Of a stretch of 64,000 bases of DNA, positions 55,526-64,000 are shown in pieces. The notes under the pieces are model-generated. The model was given only the letters and a program-made list of their open reading frames with translations. It was not told the origin of the DNA and ran no database searches. Position numbers and translations under genes: made by a program. Each line of letters starts with the position of its first letter. Position 1 is the stretch's first letter. The stretch lies in NCBI GenBank assembly GCA_028023455.1, contig JAQFVV010000254.1, positions 1,118,001 to 1,182,000 of the forward strand, in the 5' to 3' direction. Origin of the DNA: Epiperipatus broadwayi. Taxonomy: Eukaryota > Onychophora > Udeonychophora > Euonychophora > Peripatidae.

Positions 55526-57298
55526 TGTATCCTTTATTCATATGATTTCAAAAGAATATATGAAGGTGTGAAGGTTATTTAATATATTTATAAAGTTAAA
55601 ATTTCTAAGAATTGTAATTAAGACATAATTGTTTTTTTGAAAATAAAGTTTTTTTAAAAAAATGTGTTTTAGACTGTTTGAAATTGTTTGCAGATCAATT
55701 GCATCATTTTGCAACTAGTTTTTTTGATATATAAATTATTGCAACATATTGCAACTAGTTTTCTGGCAATAGTCTGCATATATATATATTATTCTATTTA
55801 CATTGTGTAATAAACATAAATATATGTATTAAAATTGACATTTTTGATAAATGGGTAAAACATGGGTTTTTTTTTTTCGATGTCTTTATTTATATGTTTC
55901 AAGTATGTGTTTGGTAGAGTGGATATTTTGTGTAAAAGTAAAAAAAACATTAAATATTAATAACAGAGGCAAGGTTGGATTATTATGTGTTTATATTTGA
56001 TTAAAACAAAACAAAACATATATTAATTTTTAACTGGATGTAGAGTTCATTTCCAGGTTAGGAACGATATGATAATCTCTAATCTAATAAATGATTAGTT
56101 ATAATCATTAATGTATTTATTTGAAGTTGATGACAATGGAGTTATAAATCCTAAAAGCTTGATACTATAAATCAAATATTAATAATAAATATTAAATGTC
56201 TTGTCTTAATATAATTTTAATTCAAACAAATATCAGTTTTTAAAAAATTTTCTTTTCCAGAAAAAGTAATGTTTTAAATTATGCCAAATTTGCTTCAAAT
56301 TCATGGTTTTAAACTTTAAAATGTCACGAAAATCATTTATATATATATTTAATTTTGGAATTAACTGGAAACTATTGTAACATTTGTCATTCAGTCAAAA
56401 TATTTTTCCCAGAATAAACAAAAAAACATATTTGAATTCATATGTTATGGTTTTATATGTTATTTTGCAACTTGACTTCAAGTGGGGATCAACTAAAAGT
56501 CTCATTATTAATAAGTAGGTGACTAGTCTAAGTGAGACTTTTTTCATTCTAATTTTTTAAAAGATAAAAAGATTTTATGCATTAACATGTCCACTCCCCC
56601 CAAAAAAAAATCAAACAAAAATGACTTATAAGCTAATGAGAAAAGTTGTCTGGCCTCAGATATTTGTCAGTTAGATAGTTTTTTGGCAACATCAAAATCC
56701 AAAAGTTATCTCTGTTTACATGGATACAATCTCCTCATTTCTACGTTTTTTTATTACTATAATAACAATGTCTGGAAATATTTAATTTAATATATATGTA
56801 TATGCATAACTTTCATGTGGCATAATTTATATATATATTTCTACATTGACTTATTTTTTATATGACAGAATTGACATTTTTGATAATTAAAACAAACAGA
56901 ATATGCAATTTGTCATATTTTATTATTGAAACAGAATTCACAATTAAACTAAATTAAAATTGACCTTTAAAAATTAAAGCATTTAGCCAACATCTCATCA
57001 CTATCAACAATGTTTATCATCACTGGATACTAATTTGTAAGAGAGTCTATGTAAAATTTGTGTCAGATAAAAAAAAGAATGCACCCATCTAAAGGTGATT
57101 TAAATAAATATGTTGATTAAGCTTAGATAAAGTGACACTCAATGAATAAAAATAATAATCATAAGTTTGAGCATCAGAAATTTGACAGAGTAAAGCCACA
57201 AATCCATGGATTTTGAGTTCTGAAACCTTCTATTCTACCATTGGATCAAACCATTCAGGGTTATCACAAAATGATTACAATGTAATGAACAATACCTA
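55526..57298. other. AT-rich intergenic sequence, no gene seen
   Basis: Contains TTGCAACTAGTTTT twice at 55710-55765, a small direct repeat. No gene. Confidence 0.5.
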
Positions 57299-57318
57299 AA
57301 GAGAAAAAGAACTTGACC

Positions 57319-57399
<81 letters not shown>
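57299..57399. repeat. left direct repeat with long (AT)n tract
   Basis: AGAGAAAAAGAACTTGACCA plus CAATA at 57299-57323, followed by about 38 AT units. The same 25 bases recur at 61684-61708, again followed by (AT)n. Confidence 0.95.
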
Positions 57400-57402
<3 letters not shown>

Positions 57403-60346
57403 ACCCTTACTTCTTGATATATAAAATAGTTTAAAAATACAACTAGCTCAGTTACATTATTATGCTTAATTAAAATTTGCATATCTATCTTTAATATACT
57501 TTTATATTATTACATCTTAATTAAATTTATTATCAATTATCCAAAACAATATAGTTCCAGAATATATTAATTAAATAAGTATTTAATAAATTATGAGACT
57601 GCGAAGTAAAGTTACAAAGTAATAAGCAGATTTACACTGAGTTAATATCTTCCAAGATACTGTCTCAATGGCATAAGAATACTACCACTACCTTATCATC
57701 TTACCACTACATTTATAGCATTCTTATGACTTTTAAAATGAAATGAATTATCTTTAATAATACTAAAATAATTCCTAACTTTTAACTTAAAATATAATTA
57801 AATAATCTCAGGTTCCTCTTAGTTTTTAAAATAATAATAACTCATGTAAATAAGTATGATGTGGGATTTTATATCAAACTTAAATACACCTAACTTATTT
57901 TAATAATAATAATAAATAATACCAATCTTAGAGTGTAATTTAATCTCATCTATTTCTATTATATAATCAATCATTAAATGAATAAACAATCATATGTATA
58001 TCTTTTACTTCATATGGTATCTTCATTTTAAAATAAATCAAAATCTTATACTTAATAATCTGTGACAATAAACAATATTGTATTCTTATAATGTGCATTA
58101 TAATCATCTTATGACCATTGTAATATTTATGTTCATGTCAATCAATTCTTATAAAATAATGTTAAGCAAATATGGTATTCAATTCTAAGTAATAATAACA
58201 AATTCATTTTGTGCAAATATTATGTTTATTTCAAATTATCTGATGTCAAAATGCTGTGGTGAAAAATAATGAAACTCGACACACTTTTAAAAACAAATTA
58301 ACAAATTTATTTACAATAACTTCAAATAAGAATTTATTTACACTATTTACAGTTTTAGAATTTATGACAACAAATAAAATAAAAATAAGAAATATAAATA
58401 TAAGAAGTTTATACTGTTACTAATTCATGTGCTTAACAAATAACTATACATTCCTTCAAATGCTATATTAATAATATTACAGTGTGTTTTTCCAAAACTT
58501 AGATTTTTTAAAAATAAATAGTAATGTACTATAATTACTTCAAATAATAATATATGTCAAGACTCTTTATGTAGCATGTGTACATAATGTAGCTCTACTT
58601 ATTAAATAGCTACATTAACTAAGTATTACCATTTATAATGTATTATCATGTATTCACTTTATTATTAGCATTGCTTAATGCTTTATATAAATTAATGTAT
58701 CTTTGTAATGTAAAACAAATAATTGACTGTACTTATACTTTGCTTAATGTAATTCCTGTTATATGTTTTATCAAATATGCATTATATATCTCTATTGTTC
58801 AAATATTATTATTTAAATCATTTATCAATTCTAAATTCATAAAGCATTACCTTAGATAAATTCTATGATTCTTTTCTGTGTAAAAATCATTACTTTACTT
58901 GATGTGTTATTTTAATCCTTTCTAATAAATTTCTATCTATAAAACATATTCTAAACTTATCTAAAATTTCCGGAAAAACAAACATCAACTTTAAATAAAA
59001 TATTCATCATCCAAATTACCTATACTACATCGTTTATATTTAGTAACCTTTCAATCCAAATATAAGCTTTTACCTAAAATGCAACTTAACTTATTTAATA
59101 AAACAAAATATAAAAAATAGAGTCTTTTCAAATCTATTCTTATCTTGCAAATAATAAAATAATTACCTAAATAAAGAATAAATATAATTCTAATACTATA
59201 ACATAATAAAAATATCAAAATTTATTTATGAAAGAATCATATAACTATTTCTAAGCTTCTTACGTAATGTTGTATTAGGTTTATATTATAAATTAAAATT
59301 ATGCATATTTTAATAAAGTTCGTTGCCAATATAATGTATGTGTTTTCATAAAATATCTATCCATTCATTCTACAACAACATAATATTCAGTTGATCTAAA
59401 GAAAAACATATTAAATTCATTAAAAATCATTATACAATATTTTTACCATAATAATAATAATGTCCAATCTGCTACCCAGCATTCTTCGGAATTTGCAGCT
59501 TCATAAAATAAAAATCATTCACATTTATACTCATAAACATTCATTAGAATATTCCGTGTTATATTAATTATAAAATAAATTTATGTAATTAATTATTATA
59601 TTATTTTTAAGTTATTATTTAATAAATGTACCTAACCTACTTTTAATAGTTTAATAATATTTTAAATTTTATGTTAAATAAATAAAATAAAAGTTCATAT
59701 TACATATTTCCAGCGACGTCTTTTGTTCTACCATAAAAGTTCTAACAAATATCCTATGTATAAAGTCAATAGAACACTATTTCCTGTTCCGTTGTATCAC
59801 GTGTTTCTTGAAAGTTTATAATAAAAATGGTAACGTTCTTTTTTTTAAAAAAAAAAAATAAGTTCCCACAAGAAAACAAAATAAAATTAAAAAAAATAGT
59901 TTATAAGTTCTTTCTGGATCCAGTTCTTCATAAATACTATCTTTAAAGTTATTATTTCTAAACTAATTTATAGTTTATAAATTATTTTCATTGAATTACT
60001 TTAATCAACTTGGCTTGCTTGGTTTGGACGTCCATGTATTACTTATGCATTTTTAATAATATATTCAGGTAAGAATCAATTTCTCCATCTATAATGACCA
60101 GCGTTTTAGACCACTTCAATAATAATAATTTTATTATATTACGATTTTAAAAATCATATTTATAATCTATTTTGCCTTTTCAAATCGTCAATATTTAGTC
60201 TTTTAAGCACAAAGACTTAACAAGGCAAGTATTTATTAAAATTACTACTTCTTATATCTTTACTTAAGATATACATTTTAATCTTTTAAAATCTGCAAAA
60301 ATACTTTCTTTCTATAGAAGTATTCATATTTCTTTTAAATATCTAT

Positions 60347-60499
60347 TTATAATAGACAATAGTAATTTAAACTTTTAAAACTATTTATAGTCCAAAATAC
60401 TACTTTTCTCCATCTCGTAGTTTTATGTACTAATCCAGCGTCTATTATTTCTCTAGCATAAAGTTTTTGATATATTTCTCCAATACGTGATGTTTCCAT
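60347..60499 (-). CDS. short ORF, 50 codons, function unknown
   Basis: ATG at 60497-60499 (minus), 205-230 bases downstream of the TATA-like site. The protein begins METSRIGEIYQKLYAREIID and goes on AGLVHKTTRWRKVVFW; this is of mixed, protein-like composition, unlike the Ile/Tyr/Phe-rich chance ORFs nearby. A possible donor AAA|GTAGTA lies after codon 32, so it may be a first exon. I recognise no family. Evidence is composition and position only. Confidence 0.25.
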   Translation of the reverse strand: METSRIGEIYQKLYAREIIDAGLVHKTTRWRKVVFWTINSFKSLNYYCLL

Positions 60500-60699
60500 G
60501 ATCATTTGTACGTAAATTGAGCTTCGATATTGAGAAGACCAATAGGGAATTATTAAGTTTCTACTGCATACTTATCATTTAAAAATTATAAAATTATATA
60601 CAATAACACTCTTATGATTTTAAAACTGATTTTAAGAGCGTTTATAAATTACTTGGCTATTTTCTCAATAGCACGATTAACTTAGAAATTTAATTATAG

Positions 60700-60740
60700 A
60701 GAGCCCCTCTCAACAATTGAATCCAGCTTTTATACTAGAA
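60700..60740 (-). promoter_or_regulatory. candidate TATA-box promoter
   Basis: TATAAAAG at 60727-60734 (minus strand, context CTAGTATAAAAGCTGG), followed by TCAATTGTTGAGAGGGGCTC, which could hold an initiator about 25-30 bases downstream. The short ORF at 60347-60499 lies downstream on the same strand. Confidence 0.35.
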
Positions 60741-61658
60741 GAGTCTCCTCATCTGATTGGTACGTTTAAACAATCAAACTTTGCTGGCTTATTTACATAT
60801 TAATCAACACACTATTAAAAATAAAATAATGACTTATTTAATATTTAATATTATTACATTTTAAAAATAATTTTTATCGTTTATTCAAATCTATTAAACA
60901 TTTTTTAAAATATTCTTTCTCACTTAATTTAAATCTTAACTTTTATAAGATCATTTAAAATAAACTAAATCTTTTTAAATACGTTATATTTTTAAGACAA
61001 TATTTTTTAAAAATCAGATTTAATATTTTACATTAATATCTTTATTTTTATCTCGTGATAACTCACGTATTATTTATAAATTTCACAACATAATTTTAAA
61101 ATAGTTTTTCAACTTTATGAGAAAGCTTCCAAGCATGTGTGTGTATATCTCTAATTAACATCTGTTTTTACAATACAAGAAACGCTTCCCATAATCTAAA
61201 AATAACTTAACAATTGCTTTTTTAAAATAAATATTTATTTTTAAAAATAAATAAGATATTATATCAGATTTTAAAATAATTATTTGATATGATTAAAATC
61301 AAATATTAATCTCAATTTAAGTACTTATAATTTAAAATATTTTTATTCACTTTTAACATATATTTCAAATTAAATAAATATCTTTGTCTAATTTTAACTT
61401 GTCTTTTAAATACTTTAGCTTCAAACATTTGTTATTAAATTTATTAATGCAGTATTACATCATAATCATCATCACTTTACATATTTTCTCAATATCAACA
61501 CAATTCACATATCAAATACTCATAGATTGCTTTAATTAAACTTATGGTAACATTACCACAAGCAAATTCAACATCACATATTTAAAACACTTCTTAAATT
61601 TAAAATTTTCTACTAGATTAGCACAAAACTTAAATGGTGACCCATACAAAAGGGCACA

Positions 61659-61689
<31 letters not shown>

Positions 61690-61729
61690 AAAAGAACTTG
61701 ACCACAATATATATATATATATATATATA
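61659..61729. repeat. right direct repeat within (AT)n tracts
   Basis: (AT)n 61659-61685, then AGAGAAAAAGAACTTGACCA plus CAATA (61684-61708), then (AT)n to 61729. Mirrors in direct orientation the arrangement at 57299-57399. Confidence 0.95.
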
Positions 61730-61941
61730 CAGTAGCAATCTCTCCATACATTACTGCCACCAAGTGCATGTCTTCACAATCAATGAATGCAAGGTTTGTG
61801 CATAAAATCCTTATCTAATGCCTATTCATCTAACATCCCCAGTAGGCATTAGATAAAGATTTTATGCATAAACCTTCTTGCATCCATTGATTACAAAGGT
61901 TTGCACTTAGTGATATTACTATATGGAGAGATTACTACTGT
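61730..61941. repeat. family A foldback, compact copy
   Basis: Left CAGTAGCAATCTCTCCATAC, CCACCAAGTGCATGTCTTC, ATAAAATCCTTATCTAATGC. The right arm (61845-61941) is the reverse complement ending GAGATTACTACTGTT. The core is cut to CATCTAACATCCCCAG. It is inserted directly beside the (TA)n tract. Confidence 0.85.
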
Positions 61942-64000
61942 TATTAATAGTCTGTGTGAGCATATGAAATGGTGTTCAGGTGAAACTAGATACATTGTAA
62001 TATTATAAAAACAAAAGAACTTGCTCATAATTAAATAAATAATCATTTGGCTTATGAATTTGTATAAAGTTTGAACACCACAAGAGATACAATTGAGCTA
62101 TAATCCATTAAGATGAGTTCTTGTGTTTATATATGTATGTAATAAACACAGATTCATATAAATACACATAAATATACAATATATTGAAACAGTAAGATTC
62201 AAGTTTGAATAATAGTTTCAGTTCCATTTGTTCTATCGCCTTTTACGCACTCCTATATCCCACCTAAATTTAAACCTTGAATATTGGATTGTGTGCATAT
62301 AACGGTATTAGGTATATATGTATATGTTTGTTAAATATGCTGTAAATACACATATCCTCTGATATCAGGTAAATATTAAATTAAATAATGTAATTTAAAT
62401 GATTTATTAAATTAATAATATTAAAGTTCCATTGCATAAATATTTATTTAGGTCAATTTATATTTATAATATTTTTCATCTATAAAACTTAAAAATCTAT
62501 TTACAACTTATAAACGTATATATGTACAAAAACAGAAATCCCTCCTGTTTAATTAAAATTGCAAAGTCATAGTGGGTGGGTAGAGACAATAGAACACCTG
62601 AGAAATATTCCTAAAAGTCTTTTTTTAATTAGTTTTAAAAAGGTAAAAGCTGCATTGTAATCAGGTCACGAGTAATAGACCAAAAATAAAGTACAAAATA
62701 AATTCAGTCAGATTGAAAATACAAATGTAATATGTGATGCTAATGCATCAGTTTACCTGGGGGTATTGTACTAGTGAACCCGAGAGACCCTGACTACATC
62801 ATGTCAGATGGATCCACAAGATAAGGAATAAGAGAAAGAAAAAGTATAAAGAGAGGAGTATTCTTGTTCTAAAAAAAAGATTACTGAATTTTTATTATAT
62901 TACTTTTTTAAGAGCATTCTTATGCTGTGATTTAAAAGTGTACTTGTTCGGATTATTATAAAGCTGATCTCTGGCTTACTCTTTGCAAAGTTTGGTCTGT
63001 GGTATTTATGTCATATTAGTTATTAAAAGTAAATCATTATGCTGTTTTATATTGCCATGACTGAGGAGTAAGGCGTGCGCTATTCTTTTCTGGGGGAATG
63101 GTTGATGTGTGCTGAACTTCACACTTGCTCTAAAATGAACTGTTAATACTTAATAGAATCTATACACTGCTGCCTGATTAAAATGCTGCAATCAACCGAA
63201 ATCTTAAAATAAACCATCAAAAAACTGCTGCTGATAAATAAATGGACCAGGAAGGGTTCAACTGAATTCAAAAGGTAACCAGTACCCAAAATCATTAAAA
63301 ATGTTCATTCCTTAATCTAAAGCTATAGTCATTTAAACAATCTGTATTTTCTTTATTTATAATTTCTCTTACTTATGTAAAACTCTATTAATGTTTTATT
63401 TATTGATATTTAAAATATATTAAACTCTGTAACTATTTAAATGTTAATTAACACATCTGATCCTTTTCCTTGGCCTTGGGTATCTATTTTTTATCATTTA
63501 TTTGTCTATGTATATGATTTCATGCCTAGATAATGTCCGACTTGGCTCGCTAGTTTTACTATATGTTATAATTAATAATTGTAACCATAATGAGCAAAAT
63601 CATCAAGATAATATAATAATGATAACCTCATTTGCACTAATTAGCAGCCAGCTCAGGAATTATCTGTCCTTATTATTAAATAATTTATTTAATGAATGCA
63701 TTCTCATGATTTTCGTATTATTATGCTTCCAAGTATTGTTATGTATTAAAATAAATTTCAGTAATTATAGAGATGCATCCTATGTTTGATATTACTTAAA
63801 AATGCAAGTGTATCACAATTCATTGTGAGCAGATTTATCAAATTAGCAATAGTAATAAGATAGAATTTTAATCTCCCTTTTTATTTGTTGATTTACATTA
63901 ATTTATTTATGCTAAAGAACCAGTAATTAAGTTATTCAAGGACTTTTAAGTAAAATAACTCATAAATGTGGGCCTTGGAAGTGAATCATTTCGTTTTCAA
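61942..64000. other. AT-rich intergenic sequence, no gene seen
   Basis: Mixed composition around 62735-62830 (ACCTGGGGGTATTGTACTAG, GAACCCGAGAGACCCTGACT) and 63050-63130 hints at non-repeat sequence, but no ORF domain, splice pair or repeat match is seen. The 95-codon plus ORF at 63502-63789 has no recognised domain. Confidence 0.45.

Larger units (their letters stand above)
57400..61658 (-). other. 4.3-kb C-over-G-skewed AT-rich segment between direct repeats
   Basis: The ends show a short inverted match: TTGTACCCTT at the left and AAGGGCACAA at the right. Bases on the plus strand show clearly more C than G over most of its length, a bias not seen in neighbouring sequence. No repeat from elsewhere in the window occurs inside. 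It may be a mobile element with ends in the (TA)n tracts, or an ordinary locus transcribed from the minus strand. No domain-bearing ORF is visible. Confidence 0.4.

Noticed and set aside
57264-57482. Minus-strand ORF with a long Tyr-Ile repeat
   Set aside because: Translation of the (AT)n microsatellite.
57400-61658. LTR retrotransposon between the direct repeats
   Set aside because: The direct repeats are about 25 bases plus microsatellite, not LTRs, and no gag-pol frame or primer-binding site is seen.
61542-61769. Minus-strand ORF with Tyr-Ile runs
   Set aside because: Microsatellite translation extending into a family A repeat.

Overview
The window is AT-rich, intron-less-looking animal DNA: many (TA)n microsatellites, one 500-base assembly gap (8279-8778), CpG scarce except in a few patches, and almost every recognisable coding remnant belongs to a transposable element. 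The set of families (RTE-type and ORF1-PHD LINEs, Penelope-like elements with a GIY-YIG domain, a Merlin DNA transposon, a hAT-like MITE, tRNA-derived SINE sequence, abundant foldback repeats) fits an invertebrate metazoan. I cannot name the species from the sequence. I find no convincing host protein-coding gene; a few exon-like or promoter-like patches are listed at low confidence.

Layout. 1-3.8 kb: LINE fragments and a dispersed foldback repeat called family A here, ending in the 5' part of a LINE with tandem 5'UTR units and an ORF1 (PHD finger, coiled coil, SGNH hydrolase). 4.5-8.3 kb: the least repetitive, most CpG-containing stretch, with a TATA-box/exon-like patch, a small inverted-repeat element and a 46-bp tandem duplication. 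8.8-19.3 kb: a LINE tail beside the gap, an RTE fragment, a family A copy and a nearly full-length but broken RTE LINE (about 15.9-18.9 kb). 19-37 kb: mostly old intergenic sequence with scattered foldbacks, including one (29185-30152) made of two tRNA-SINE-like arms head to head, with a fourfold A-box repeat, 17-bp flanking duplications and a family A copy nested in it.

37-50.2 kb is the core of the window. A near-perfect 343-bp palindrome (37087-37787) is made of two 3' ends of one Penelope-like family. A second Penelope-like element (PLE-1) starts at about 41.5 kb and ends at about 50.1 kb. It is preceded by an inverted copy of its own 3' end (40769-41495) and broken into four collinear pieces by three insertions: a 1.3-kb TIR element, a 1.45-kb block of threefold tandem repeats, and a 3.58-kb Merlin transposon with about 1.2-kb terminal inverted repeats and an 8-bp target duplication. 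Pieces on either side of the insertions join in protein order.

50.2-64 kb: another large foldback, the 3' half of the PHD/SGNH-type or a related LINE on the minus strand, a tRNA-derived element, and a 4.3-kb C-over-G-skewed segment (57.4-61.66 kb) bracketed by direct repeats attached to (TA)n tracts, with a TATA-like promoter and a short ORF on its minus strand. The elements do not form a pathway; the history is one of nested insertion and decay. The most notable structural signal is a short motif (CTTGA(A/T)(G/A)AAG-like, hairpin, then GAAA) shared by three otherwise unrelated families here.
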